In this document: positions 23,859-33,499 of the stretch, one piece after another
How positions within the stretch are numbered: position 1 is the first letter of the stretch
How the letters are laid out: the number at the start of each line of letters is the position of its first letter
Source: Microbacterium timonense
GTDB lineage: Bacteria; Actinomycetota; Actinomycetes; Actinomycetales; Microbacteriaceae
DNA length: 64,000 nt
NCBI RefSeq assembly: GCF_900292075.1
Contig: NZ_OLMV01000001.1
Location: 1,156,158-1,220,157 of the forward strand
Direction: 5' to 3'
The notes under the pieces: generated by a model
Seen by the model: the letters and a program-made list of their open reading frames with translations, nothing else
The model's database searches: none
Told to the model about the DNA's origin: nothing
Translations under genes and position numbers: made by a program

Positions 23859-25964
23859 TCAGGCGTCGCGTGAGCGCCAGAGCAGCCAGACGAAGTACGG
23901 CGCACCGATCAGGGCGACCACGAGACCCGCGGGCAGCTGTGCCGGAGCGATCACCGTCCGCCCCAGCACGTCAGCGGCGCCGACGAGGATCGCCCCCAGC
24001 AGCACCGCGACCGGGATCACCCGGGTGTGCCGCGCGCCGACCAGGGCCCGGGCGGCGTGGGGCGCCACCAACCCCACGAACCCGATGACACCGACGGCGA
24101 CGACGCTGAGAGCTGCCAGCACGGCTGCCGCGACCAGGAGCAGCATCCGCGTGCGCTCGAGCCGGATGCCCACGAGCCGTGGCGTGTCCTCATCCATGGC
24201 GAGGATGTCGAGGTCGCGTCGGTGCGCGAACACGAACGGCAGGGCGATCGCGAGCACCACGGCGAGCGGAATGACCTGCTCCCAGACGCGCCCGTACGTC
24301 GTTCCGGAGAGCCACGTGTAGATCTTGGGGGTGTCCCACGGGTTCGCGCGCAGCAGGACGAAGGTGGTCAGCGCGACGGCGCCGTACGAGACGCCGATGC
24401 CGATCAGGATGAATCGGTCGGCGCTGAGCCCGCCCCGCCAGGCCAGTCCGTACACCAGCGCGAAGGCCAGCAGTCCGCCGATCACCGCAGCCAGCAGCAT
24501 CCCGAAGGTCGTCGCCACCGCGCTGGTCACGACGAGCACCGCACCCAGACCCGCGCCCCCGGTGATGCCGAGCAGGCTCGGGTCGGCCAGCGGGTTGCGG
24601 CTCACCGCCTGGGTGACGCTCCCCGCCAGCCCGAGCGCCGCTCCGGCCACGACGGCCGCGATGACCCGGGGCGCTCGCTCGTCGAGGGCGAACGCGATGC
24701 GCGGGGATGCGGCATCCTGCAGCCACAGCAGGATGTCGCCGGTGAGCAGGCGCGTGCTGCCCAGCAGCATCCCTGCCAGGACCACAGCCCCGAGAGCGAG
24801 CACACCGACGACGAGGACGACGACGAACCGGCGCCCGGTGCGCACGCCGATGCGGATGCCGGGCGGACGCCGCGTCGGCCCCGCATCCCGCAGTCGGCGC
24901 GCCATCACCACGAGCACGATGGCGCCGAAGACGGTGGTGGCGACACCCGTCGGCACCGCGATCGCGCCCTCCGGTCCGATGACAGCACGCAGCAGTGCAT
25001 CGGCGAGGATGACGACGACCGCGCCGAGCAGGCCCGACAGCGGGATCAGCAGCAGGTGGCGGCCGAGCGCGGGGACCACTCGCGTCAGCAGCCGGGCGAG
25101 CACCGGGGCGCACAATCCGACGAAGCCGATCGGTCCCGCCAGCGTGACAGCGGTGGCGGTGAGCAGGACCGACAGCAGGATGCCGAAGACCCGGGTGGAG
25201 CGGATGGGCACCCCGAGCGACGAAGCGGTGTCGTCGCCGAGGGCGAGCACATCGAAGCGACGGGCCAGCACGAGCGCGAGGACGAGGCAGACCACCACCA
25301 CGGGCGCCGCCCGCAGGAAGCTCTCGAGCCCGAGCTGCGAGAGGCTGCCACTCCCCCACGCGAGCAGGCCTTTCGTCTCCTCGGAGAACAGGACGAGGAG
25401 GGCAGAGGTGCCGGCCTGGAACGCCAGGGCGAGCGCGGAGCCGGCGAGCACGAGACGCGTCGTGGACGTGCCCGCTCCGCCGGCCAGGCCCAGCACCAGC
25501 GCGGCGGCGGCGAGGCCCCCGGCGAAGGCGACGAAGCCGGAGGCCCAGATCGGCACGGCGAGGCCGAAGGCGGCGACCGCGGTGACGGCCAGATACGACC
25601 CCGCCGTGACCCCGAGCGTATCCGGGGATGCGAGCGCGTTGCGCGACAGCGACTGCATGAGCAAACCCGCCACGCCCAGCGCCATGCCGACCGCGACGCC
25701 TGCGGCCAGCCGCGGGACCCGGGAACCCCAGAAGACCTCACCGCCGGCGAAGACGGCACCGCTCGTGCCCTGCGTCAGGTGCCATCCTGCGGCGAGCACC
25801 AGCAGCACGAGCAGACCGCCGAGGACCGCCAGCGCGGCACCGGTCGTCGAGCGAGCGGCGGAAGCCGGCACACCAGGGTCACCGGCGGGGCGCGTGGCGT
25901 CCGCGCCCGCGGCCGGCTCTCCCGGCAAGAGCGACGTGCGCTCGCTCGACGACCGCGTGCTCAC
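23859..25964 (-). CDS. Fused iron-siderophore ABC permease (two FecCD domains)
   Basis: 701 residues from GTG 25964, which overlaps the stop of the binding-protein gene as GTGA. Two FecCD-type permease halves are joined in one chain, each of about ten helices: the first from LAVLGGLLVLLVLAAG to the DALLRAVIGPEGAIAVPTG region (about 50-340), the second from FVVVLVVGVLALGAVVL to the end. Both halves show the family's R(N/H)PLADP-like loop: SRNALASPDTLG and SRNPLADPSLLG. This resembles FhuB-type fused permeases. It would carry Fe3+-siderophores across the membrane with the adjacent binding protein and ATPase. Confidence 0.9.
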   Translation of the reverse strand: MSTRSSSERTSLLPGEPAAGADATRPAGDPGVPASAARSTTGAALAVLGGLLVLLVLAAGWHLTQGTSGAVFAGGEVFWGSRVPRLAAGVAVGMALGVAGLLMQSLSRNALASPDTLGVTAGSYLAVTAVAAFGLAVPIWASGFVAFAGGLAAAALVLGLAGGAGTSTTRLVLAGSALALAFQAGTSALLVLFSEETKGLLAWGSGSLSQLGLESFLRAAPVVVVCLVLALVLARRFDVLALGDDTASSLGVPIRSTRVFGILLSVLLTATAVTLAGPIGFVGLCAPVLARLLTRVVPALGRHLLLIPLSGLLGAVVVILADALLRAVIGPEGAIAVPTGVATTVFGAIVLVVMARRLRDAGPTRRPPGIRIGVRTGRRFVVVLVVGVLALGAVVLAGMLLGSTRLLTGDILLWLQDAASPRIAFALDERAPRVIAAVVAGAALGLAGSVTQAVSRNPLADPSLLGITGGAGLGAVLVVTSAVATTFGMLLAAVIGGLLAFALVYGLAWRGGLSADRFILIGIGVSYGAVALTTFVLLRANPWDTPKIYTWLSGTTYGRVWEQVIPLAVVLAIALPFVFAHRRDLDILAMDEDTPRLVGIRLERTRMLLLVAAAVLAALSVVAVGVIGFVGLVAPHAARALVGARHTRVIPVAVLLGAILVGAADVLGRTVIAPAQLPAGLVVALIGAPYFVWLLWRSRDA

Positions 25965-26989
25965 TGCGAGATCGCGGCGACGTACGCGTCGATGATCTGC
26001 TGCGCCGACCGCGGCCCGCCGAAGGTCCAGATGCCGCCGGGGAAGGCGGTGATCCGGCCGTCCGCCACCGCCGGGATCGAGGCCCACGCGGGGTTCTCGG
26101 CCGCCGCGTCGACGAAGCTCTCGGAGTCGGGGTCGACGGTGCCGGTGTAGAAGAGGCTCGCGTCGCCGACGGTGGTCATCCCCTCGATATCGGTCTGGCC
26201 GAGGCCATAGGCCGGGTCGACCTCGCCGGTCCACGCGTTGGTGAGGCCGAGCTCCTCCCCGATCTCGCCGACGAGCGAACCCTGGCCGAACGGGCGCAGC
26301 GACACGTTGCCGCCGTCGACCCAGCCATCGAAGTACACGAAGTCGGTGACCGCGGGAGCTGCCCCGGCGATCTCTGCCTTCGCGTCGGCGAGGTGCTGCT
26401 CGAACTCGTCCTTGACGACGTCCGCACGCTCGGTGCGTCCGGTCGCCTCGGCGATGAGGTCGAAGGTGTCGAGCATCTGCCCGATCGGGTCCGCGGCGTT
26501 CGCGCCCAGCGTCGCCAGCACGGGCACGCCGTACTCCTCCAGCTGGGCGATGATCTCGTCGTCGCGGGTGTACGCCTCGACGATCACGAGGTCGGGTTCC
26601 GTGGCGAACAGGGCGTCGAGGTTCGGCTCCTGGCGCGTGCCGACGCTCTCCACGCTCTCGGGCAGTTCCTCGGCCGTGTCCCACGTGCGATAGCCGTCGG
26701 CATCCGCGACTGCCACCGGGGTCAGGCACAGCGAGAGCACGTCCTCGATCTGCTGCCATTCGAGCACCGCGACCTTCTCGGCCGGCTGGTCCAGCGACAC
26801 GGTGCGGCCGAATGCGTCGGTGAGCTCGACCGGGTCGGTCGATGTGGTCGTCGCGTCGTCCGCGCAGCCGGCGCTCGTCGAGGCCGGGGTGTCGGTGTCT
26901 GCCGAGGCGGCGACGTCGGTCGTGCCGCAGGCGGTGAGCGCGAGGGCGAGCGCACCCAGAACGGCGAGCGCGGCGAAGGGCTTGGTCAT
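25961..26989 (-). CDS. Iron-siderophore ABC transporter substrate-binding lipoprotein
   Basis: 342 residues. A signal peptide ends in the lipobox LALTACG (about 16-22), then a Ser/Thr/Asp-rich linker. The mature part is a FecB/BtuF-type periplasmic-binding fold with VAVLEWQQIEDVLSL, NLDALFATEPDLVIVEAY and IPAVADGRITAFP. It delivers ferric siderophores to the fused permease. The gene lies 34 bases downstream of the ATPase gene, and its stop overlaps the permease start, so the three form one operon behind the IdeR box at 27883. Confidence 0.9.
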   Translation of the reverse strand: MTKPFAALAVLGALALALTACGTTDVAASADTDTPASTSAGCADDATTTSTDPVELTDAFGRTVSLDQPAEKVAVLEWQQIEDVLSLCLTPVAVADADGYRTWDTAEELPESVESVGTRQEPNLDALFATEPDLVIVEAYTRDDEIIAQLEEYGVPVLATLGANAADPIGQMLDTFDLIAEATGRTERADVVKDEFEQHLADAKAEIAGAAPAVTDFVYFDGWVDGGNVSLRPFGQGSLVGEIGEELGLTNAWTGEVDPAYGLGQTDIEGMTTVGDASLFYTGTVDPDSESFVDAAAENPAWASIPAVADGRITAFPGGIWTFGGPRSAQQIIDAYVAAISQ

Positions 26990-27023
26990 CGGATGGTCTC
27001 CAGTGCTGTGTGGGACGGACGGT

Positions 27024-27881
<858 letters not shown>

Positions 27882-27882
27882 G

Positions 27883-27901
27883 TTAGGGGAGCCTAACCTA
27901 C
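27883..27901 (-). promoter_or_regulatory. IdeR/DtxR iron box
   Basis: The plus strand reads TTAGGGGAGCCTAACCTAC, which matches the 19-base DtxR/IdeR consensus (TTAGGTTAGSCTAACCTAA) at nearly all positions. It lies immediately before the siderophore ATPase start and contains the presumed -10. Iron-loaded IdeR would repress the operon. Confidence 0.85.
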
Positions 27902-27965
27902 ACTCACCTCCAGACTCAAAGTGCGCGCTTCAGGTTTCGCAACATGCGACGGCGCACCGATCGGT

Positions 27966-29456
27966 TCACTGCCAGTCGTCGTCGGCGGCACTCCACACGT
28001 TCACGGGGGCGGTCACCACCCGCTCCTCCCCCGTCTGCGGTCCGGAACCGGACGACGTCCGGCGCACCGGTGTGAGCGAGCGTGGGATCACCAGAGCCAC
28101 GATCAACCCGAGCAGTCCGAAGGCGGTCAGCATGAGGAACGCCACGGAATAGCCGCCGGCGGTGGGATAGCCGGAGGCGCCAGCAGTGCTCGTGATGATG
28201 CCGGTGAAGACCGCTGTTCCGATGGCGCCGCCGATGTTCCGCACGTTCGTGTTGACTCCGGTCGCCACGCCCGTCTGCGAGGGCGGCACAGCCTGCACGA
28301 TGACGCTGGTCATCGCTGCGTACGCCAGTCCCAGTCCTAGACCGAAGACGGCGCCCGACACGGCGACCTCCCACGCGGCAGCGTTCCACAGCGCGAAGCC
28401 GAGCGTTCCGGCGGCCAGCAGTCCCGAGCCCAGGACGAGCTGCATGCGGAATCCGATGGCGTGATGGATCGGACCGCTCACGAGCCCGCCGACGGCCATC
28501 GCCGCCAGCAACGGGAGGATCAGCAGACCCGCGACGGTCACGGACGTGCCGAAGCCGTACCCGGTGGCCGTGGGGGTCTGCAGCACCTGCGGCAGGAACG
28601 TGATGACCGAGAACATCGCCGCGCCGAACAGGAGCGCCACCGCGTTGGTCGCCCAGACCGCGCGGCGCCGCATCATGCGCATGTCGATGAGTGGGTTGCG
28701 CGAGCGGGACTCGTAGACGACCCAGACCACGAGCAGAACGGCGGCGAGCGCGAGCAGCCCGAGCGTCAGAGGCGACGTCCATCCCCACTGCGAGCCCACA
28801 CTCACCGGGAGCAGCAGGGCGACCAGCCAGGAGGCCAGCAGCACCGAAGCGAGCCAATTGATCCGGCCCCCGGCCGGCACCGGCGATGGCGGTGTGAACC
28901 GCCAGCTGAGGAGGGCGACCACGGTGACGACGATCAGCGGGATTCCGAACAGCCAGCGCCAGCCGAGGAACGAGACGATCGGCCCGGCGAGAACCGTGCC
29001 GATGCCGCCGCCCACGGCGATCACACTCGACATCGCTCCCACCGCGCTCGGTACCCGCTCGCGCGTGTACTCGTCCCGGATGATGCCGAAGGCGACAGGA
29101 TAGATCGCCCCGCCCAATCCCTGGATCACCCGCCCCGCGATGAGGACCGCCAAGGAGGGAGCGAGCGCAGCCACCAGGCTGCCCACGGCGATCGCCGCCA
29201 GCACGACGAACAGCGTCCGGTCCTTGCCGATGATGTCACCGACCCTGCCCAGGATCGGTGTGGCGACCGAAGCCGACAGCAGCCACGAGATGAGCACCCA
29301 CGAGATGCCGGCTTGCGTCGCACCGAGATCCTCTTGAATGGTCGGCAGTGCGGGGGTGATGAGCGACTGCAGTGCGGCGAAGGTCGCCGCGGCCACGGCG
29401 AGGAGCGCGAAGACGACGCGCGTGCTCCGCGGCGCGGCGATGCGGGGCGATGACAT
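27966..29456 (-). CDS. MFS drug/H+ exporter (DHA2 family)
   Basis: 496 residues from ATG 29456, with AGGAGGT just upstream. About 14 transmembrane helices. The loop 2-3 motif GRVGDIIGKDRTL is the MFS motif A, and motif C-like GGGIGTVLAGPI (about 145-156) marks drug/H+ antiporters. DHA2 members (EmrB/QacA type) export hydrophobic compounds. It follows oxalate decarboxylase on the same strand with a strong terminator in between, so it is probably transcribed separately. Substrate unknown. Confidence 0.85.
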   Translation of the reverse strand: MSSPRIAAPRSTRVVFALLAVAAATFAALQSLITPALPTIQEDLGATQAGISWVLISWLLSASVATPILGRVGDIIGKDRTLFVVLAAIAVGSLVAALAPSLAVLIAGRVIQGLGGAIYPVAFGIIRDEYTRERVPSAVGAMSSVIAVGGGIGTVLAGPIVSFLGWRWLFGIPLIVVTVVALLSWRFTPPSPVPAGGRINWLASVLLASWLVALLLPVSVGSQWGWTSPLTLGLLALAAVLLVVWVVYESRSRNPLIDMRMMRRRAVWATNAVALLFGAAMFSVITFLPQVLQTPTATGYGFGTSVTVAGLLILPLLAAMAVGGLVSGPIHHAIGFRMQLVLGSGLLAAGTLGFALWNAAAWEVAVSGAVFGLGLGLAYAAMTSVIVQAVPPSQTGVATGVNTNVRNIGGAIGTAVFTGIITSTAGASGYPTAGGYSVAFLMLTAFGLLGLIVALVIPRSLTPVRRTSSGSGPQTGEERVVTAPVNVWSAADDDWQ

Positions 29457-29496
29457 GATGACCTCCTGGGTGGGTTCTGGGGCGATCAGGGGCACT

Positions 29497-29538
29497 CGGC
29501 CGAGCCGGGGCGGAAGCCCGACGCCTCCGGCTCGGCCG
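29497..29538 (-). terminator. Strong hairpin terminator after oxdC
   Basis: CGGCCGAGCCGG at 29497-29508 pairs perfectly with CCGGCTCGGCCG at 29527-29538 (12-bp stem, 18-base loop), directly downstream of the oxalate decarboxylase stop. Confidence 0.65.
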
Positions 29539-29544
29539 GGCCGG

Positions 29545-30759
29545 TCAGGGAAGCGGAACGATGCCCTGCGTTCCGCGCGGAAAGGTGGCCAGCACATCCA
29601 CGGGGATGTTCAGGTGCTGGGAGACGAGCTGGGGAGGCAGGTGAGCGAGCCAGTTGGCGAGCGAGACCTCTTCGTAATGGTCGCTGCGGAACGTCTCGAG
29701 GTAGACGAGCGGACCGTCGCCGGTGTTCTCGACGTAGTGCCCCAGGTTGCGCCGCACCAGGCCGACGTCGCCGGCGGTGAAGTCCATGGTGTTGGCGTGG
29801 GGGCCGGTGTTGAAGACGGTCATCCGGGCGGAGCCCTGCAGGAAGTACTGCCATTCGTCGGCGTTCGGATGCCAGTGGAGCTCACGCATGCCCCCCGGCT
29901 CGATGGTCGTGAGCGCCGCCGCGACCGTTCTGCTCGCGGGAAAGTTGCGGCTGTCGGCCACCTGGATCCTGCCCCCGCTGTTCTCGTGGACGGGCGTGGT
30001 CTGCGACAGGCGGAAGATCACCGGCTCTGTGCCGCCCCACTGCACGCCCGCGGCGAGCTGATCGGCTTCGAGGTCGCCCGGCACCTCGCCCGGGAAGATC
30101 CAGAGATTGTGCAGCGGGATGTCGCGGAAGACCTCCTGCGCCACCTGGAAGTTCTTGGCCAGCACCTCCGGGGGCGTGTGTGCGAACCAATCGGTGAGCA
30201 GGAGGGTGTTGCTCTCGGACTGCTCGCCGTCGTCGAACGCGAGCACGAACTCCGCGCCGTCCGGCCCGAGACCCTGCAGCGAATGCGGCAGGCCGGCCGG
30301 GAAGAACCAGAGGTCACCCGCGAAGACGTCCTCCACGCTCGGCAGTCCCTCGCGGCTGAGGGTCGTGACGCGGCAACCGCCCCGGGTCATCAACGCCCAC
30401 TCGGCGGTCTGATGCCAGTGCAGCTCCCGGATGCCGCCGGCTTCGAGGTACATGTTGACCCCGGCGATCTCATCCGAGATGGCGAAGTCCGACTGGGTCA
30501 CCTCCCGAGCCCAACCTCCGCGCTGGATCCGTCGCGGCGAGATGTTGAAGGACGACCAGAAGAACGGCTGGGTGCTGATGTCGGTCGCCGGCGGCGTGAT
30601 GGTGCTGGGGAACTGACCCTCGATGGCCGGGTTCCGAGGACCCGTCATGGTCGTGCTCGCCGGATCGCCTTGCGTGTTGCCCACGCCCTCCGGCGGAAGG
30701 TCGGGATTTCCGAACTCCGGCGTCTCGTGGTGCGGGGGCGTGACGTCCGTGGTGTCCAT
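29545..30759 (-). CDS. oxdC: Oxalate decarboxylase, bicupin
   Basis: 404 residues from ATG 30759 (AGAAAGGAAA upstream). Two cupin domains each carry the Mn-binding motif: GGIRELHWHQTAEWA with a later FPAGLPHSLQG, and GGMRELHWHPNADEWQYFLQG with a later GHYVENTG. Oxalate decarboxylase converts oxalate to formate and CO2 and consumes a proton, so it helps acid tolerance. There is no signal peptide, so the enzyme is cytosolic. It lies between an MFS exporter and an aquaporin, a context that suits acid or organic-acid stress. The length is near that of B. subtilis OxdC (385). Confidence 0.92.
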   Translation of the reverse strand: MDTTDVTPPHHETPEFGNPDLPPEGVGNTQGDPASTTMTGPRNPAIEGQFPSTITPPATDISTQPFFWSSFNISPRRIQRGGWAREVTQSDFAISDEIAGVNMYLEAGGIRELHWHQTAEWALMTRGGCRVTTLSREGLPSVEDVFAGDLWFFPAGLPHSLQGLGPDGAEFVLAFDDGEQSESNTLLLTDWFAHTPPEVLAKNFQVAQEVFRDIPLHNLWIFPGEVPGDLEADQLAAGVQWGGTEPVIFRLSQTTPVHENSGGRIQVADSRNFPASRTVAAALTTIEPGGMRELHWHPNADEWQYFLQGSARMTVFNTGPHANTMDFTAGDVGLVRRNLGHYVENTGDGPLVYLETFRSDHYEEVSLANWLAHLPPQLVSQHLNIPVDVLATFPRGTQGIVPLP

Positions 30760-30843
30760 GACATTTCCTTTCTGCGTGGCGACGGTGCTCACTCCATGCG
30801 ACCAGTGGCCGCGCGGCCGTGCATGAGGCGGATGACTCGACCG

Positions 30844-31620
30844 TCAGTTCCTGAGACGCCGGCCGAACAGCGGGCGGAAGGTCGCGCCGGCCACCAGGGC
30901 GCCCACGGTGGGGGCGGCAAGCGACATCCATAGCTGCGCCATCGCGACGCCTCCGCCCCAGACGGCCGTGGCGAACGAGCGGGCGGGGTTGAAGGATCCG
31001 TTGGATACCGGGATGGCCACCAGCGCGACCAGCGTCAGCGTGAGGCCGATGGCCAGCGGGGCGAGCGCACCGGGCGCGCCGGGCGACGTGACGCCCAGCA
31101 CGACCCACACGAAGACGCATGTCGCGGCCACCTCGATGAGCGCGGCCGAGAGCAACGAGAAGTGGCCAGGAGACAGCTCGCCCCATCCGGTGGACGCGAA
31201 GCCCGACGCCCGCGCGCCGGCGAGGAGGTCGCCGGGTCCGCCGGCGGCCACCGCCGCCACCAGCGTGGAGGCGGCGAGCCCCCCGCTCAGCTGAGCGATG
31301 ACGTACCACCCCACGAGCCGCCAGGGGAATCGGCCCGCGACGGCCAGCCCGACGGTGACCGCCGGATTGAAGTGCGCTCCCGACACGTTCGCGAAAGCGA
31401 AGGCGCCGACGACGACGCTGAGGCCGAGCGCGAAGGCCACGCCGAGGAATCCGACGTTCAGACCCCCTCGACCGTCGTCGAAGGCGGCTGCCAAGAGCGC
31501 CGCCCCCACGACACCGAAGACGAGGACGAACGTGCCTGCCGCCTCGGCGAGCAGCCGCGAGCTCACCGCGGGGCGCGCGTCCGGGGTGCCACCCACGTGA
31601 GTGACCGTTGCTCGCTTCAT
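30844..31620 (-). CDS. aqpZ: Aquaporin (MIP family)
   Basis: 258 residues with six helices and both half-helix NPA motifs, SGAHFNPAVT (about 80-89) and SNGSFNPARS (about 206-215). The residues around the second NPA (Phe and Arg in the selectivity filter) resemble water channels more than glycerol facilitators, so AqpZ-like is the better guess, although the gene symbol is provisional. It passes water, perhaps small neutral solutes. It begins a minus-strand run that continues into oxalate decarboxylase 85 bases on; coordinated expression is possible. Confidence 0.88.
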   Translation of the reverse strand: MKRATVTHVGGTPDARPAVSSRLLAEAAGTFVLVFGVVGAALLAAAFDDGRGGLNVGFLGVAFALGLSVVVGAFAFANVSGAHFNPAVTVGLAVAGRFPWRLVGWYVIAQLSGGLAASTLVAAVAAGGPGDLLAGARASGFASTGWGELSPGHFSLLSAALIEVAATCVFVWVVLGVTSPGAPGALAPLAIGLTLTLVALVAIPVSNGSFNPARSFATAVWGGGVAMAQLWMSLAAPTVGALVAGATFRPLFGRRLRN

Positions 31621-31844
31621 CAGGGGCCTCCTTCTCGAGATCGGGTCTCAGTCTGGGCGCGGGCTCTCCCGCTCGGCTTGCGTCACATGACGCGCCTCCC
31701 CCGCGCGCCCCCAGTCGAGTCGTTTGACCCATTCACCGACGCGGCCCGCTGGTCACAGTGGGTCTCGGCGGCGGAGCCCGACCGGTCCGGCGTCCGACCC
31801 ATCAGACAGACGGTCGATCAGACAGATGCAGAAGGGGCACTCCG

Positions 31845-32666
31845 ATGCCGTACATCACCACCTCCGACGGAACCGAGATCTATTACACGGACCAGGGCAG
31901 CGGTCAGCCGATCCTGTTCAGCCACGGCTGGCCGCTCAGCTCCGACGCCTGGCAGGTCGAGCTGAAGCTCTTCGCCGATGCCGGTTACCGCACCATCGCC
32001 CACGACCGCCGCGGCCACGGCCGCTCGTCGAAGACGTACGAGGGCAACAACATGGACCAGTACGCGCGCGACCTGGCGGAGCTCGTCGAGCATCTCGACC
32101 TGCGCGACCTGATCGTCGTGGGGCACTCCACCGGCGGCGGCGAGGTCGTGCGGTACGCGGCCCAGCACGGCAAGGGCCGCGTGGTGAAGGTGGTGACCGC
32201 CGGCGCCGTCCCGCCGATCATGGTGCGGTCCGCCGACAACCCGGAAGGCACGCCGATCGAGGTCTTCGACGGCATCCGCGCCGGTCTGCTCAAGGATGCG
32301 TCGCAGTTCTACAAGGATCTGTCCGATTCGTTCTTCGGCGCCAACCGTCCCGGCGCGGACGTGTCGCAGGGCGCGAAGGACGACTTCTGGCGGCAGGGCA
32401 TGCTGGTCAACCTGGCCGCAGCGTACGACTGTGTGAAGGCGTTCTCCGAGACGGACCAGCGCGACGACCTGCGCGCCATCGACGTGCCCATGCTGATCGC
32501 TCAGGGCGACGACGATCAGATCGTCCCGGTCGCCGACGCTGCCGAGAAGTCGATCCAGCTCGTCCGCAACGGGACCCTCAAGATCTACCCCGGCGCGCCG
32601 CACGGCATCTACGGCGCATACCGCGAGGCGCTGGACAAGGACATCCTCGCGTTCATCTCGGAGTGA
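31845..32666 (+). CDS. Alpha/beta hydrolase (non-heme chloroperoxidase-like)
   Basis: 273 residues from ATG 31845 with GAAGGGG upstream. The alpha/beta hydrolase fold has the oxyanion HGWPLSSDAW, the nucleophile elbow GHSTGGGE (Ser about 97), an acid in QGDDDQIVP and a final His in GAPHGIYG. This close match to cofactor-free haloperoxidases/arylesterases such as those of Pseudomonas and Streptomyces suggests an esterase or perhydrolase. A perfect terminator hairpin follows the stop, so it is probably a single-gene transcript divergent from the aquaporin. Confidence 0.88.
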   Translation: MPYITTSDGTEIYYTDQGSGQPILFSHGWPLSSDAWQVELKLFADAGYRTIAHDRRGHGRSSKTYEGNNMDQYARDLAELVEHLDLRDLIVVGHSTGGGEVVRYAAQHGKGRVVKVVTAGAVPPIMVRSADNPEGTPIEVFDGIRAGLLKDASQFYKDLSDSFFGANRPGADVSQGAKDDFWRQGMLVNLAAAYDCVKAFSETDQRDDLRAIDVPMLIAQGDDDQIVPVADAAEKSIQLVRNGTLKIYPGAPHGIYGAYREALDKDILAFISE

Positions 32667-32670
32667 CCAA

Positions 32671-32700
32671 ACGGCCCCGAGGCGCGTGCCTCGGGGCCGT
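32671..32700 (+). terminator. Intrinsic terminator after the hydrolase
   Basis: ACGGCCCCGAGGC, a 4-base loop GCGT, and the perfect complement GCCTCGGGGCCGT followed by TCC. 13-bp stem, 5 bases after the hydrolase stop. Confidence 0.8.
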
Positions 32701-32749
32701 TCCGTCTCGACGCCCCCTCGCCGACGTCGATCCACCGAAGGAGAACCCG

Positions 32750-33490
32750 ATGATCCACGACGGGATGCCGCGCACGCGCGTGAACCTGCGGTCGCCCTCT
32801 CCGCTCATGGAGCGGCCGGCGGCAGCCTCCCTCCTCGCGGCTGTGGCCGGACTCATGAACGCCTGGACGTTTCAGCACGCCGGGTCGTTCGCGACCGTGC
32901 AGTCCGGAAACATCGTGAGCGCGGGCTACTTCGCCGCCGCCGGGGATGGGCGAAGGCTGGGCGCCGTCCTGATGTCGATCGTCGCCTTCGCCGTCGGTGC
33001 GGCTGTCTGCGCCGTCGTGGTGGGCCTGCTCGCCCACGCGGGTCGGCCGTACTCGCCCCTGATCCTCGCGGCGGAGGCGGTGCTGGTGGCGGCGCTCGTC
33101 CCCCTCTCCCAGGTCGCCCCCGCACTGTGGGTGGCGGTCGCCGTCAGCGCGGTTGCGGGGGTGCAGGGCAACGCCTTTCACCGCGACCGGGGCATGCTGT
33201 ACGGCAACACGGCGGTCACGTTCGTCCTGCAGTCGACCGCCAGTCTGCTCGGACGGGCGCTCATCGCTCGCACGGCGGGAGATGGGGAGCCTCACCTGCG
33301 CCCGGCGGGCGTGTACGCGCTGGTCCTCCTGGCGTTCGCCGGCGGAGGGGCAGGCGGATTCCTCGCCGACAGCGTCTGGCCGGCCGCGTCGCTGGCGGCG
33401 GCAGCCACGATCCTGGCGGCGATGGGCCTGCTCACGGCGCTGTGGCGACGCGGGCCGGTCGATCCCTCGCAGAACGCCCCGACACCCTAG
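32750..33490 (+). CDS. DUF1275 (YoaK family) membrane protein
   Basis: 246 residues from ATG 32750 with AAGGAGA upstream. About six hydrophobic helices; typical DUF1275 starts after the first helix: AGLMNAWTFQHAGSFATVQSGN (about 40-60), in which the Gly-Phe-Asn/Gln-Ser-Gly-Asn pattern is diagnostic. The function of the family is unknown. It converges on the first LAL regulator, whose stop lies 9 bases from its own. Confidence 0.85.
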   Translation: MIHDGMPRTRVNLRSPSPLMERPAAASLLAAVAGLMNAWTFQHAGSFATVQSGNIVSAGYFAAAGDGRRLGAVLMSIVAFAVGAAVCAVVVGLLAHAGRPYSPLILAAEAVLVAALVPLSQVAPALWVAVAVSAVAGVQGNAFHRDRGMLYGNTAVTFVLQSTASLLGRALIARTAGDGEPHLRPAGVYALVLLAFAGGGAGGFLADSVWPAASLAAAATILAAMGLLTALWRRGPVDPSQNAPTP

Positions 33491-33499
33491 CCGCGGGGC

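Noticed and set aside
24027..26150. Long plus-strand open frames opposite the siderophore permease
   Set aside because: They mirror high-GC codon bias of the real minus-strand permease, with Arg/Glu/Asp/His-rich nonsense and no domain. The same holds for long antisense frames at 28461-29453, 39281-41146 and 54071-56713.
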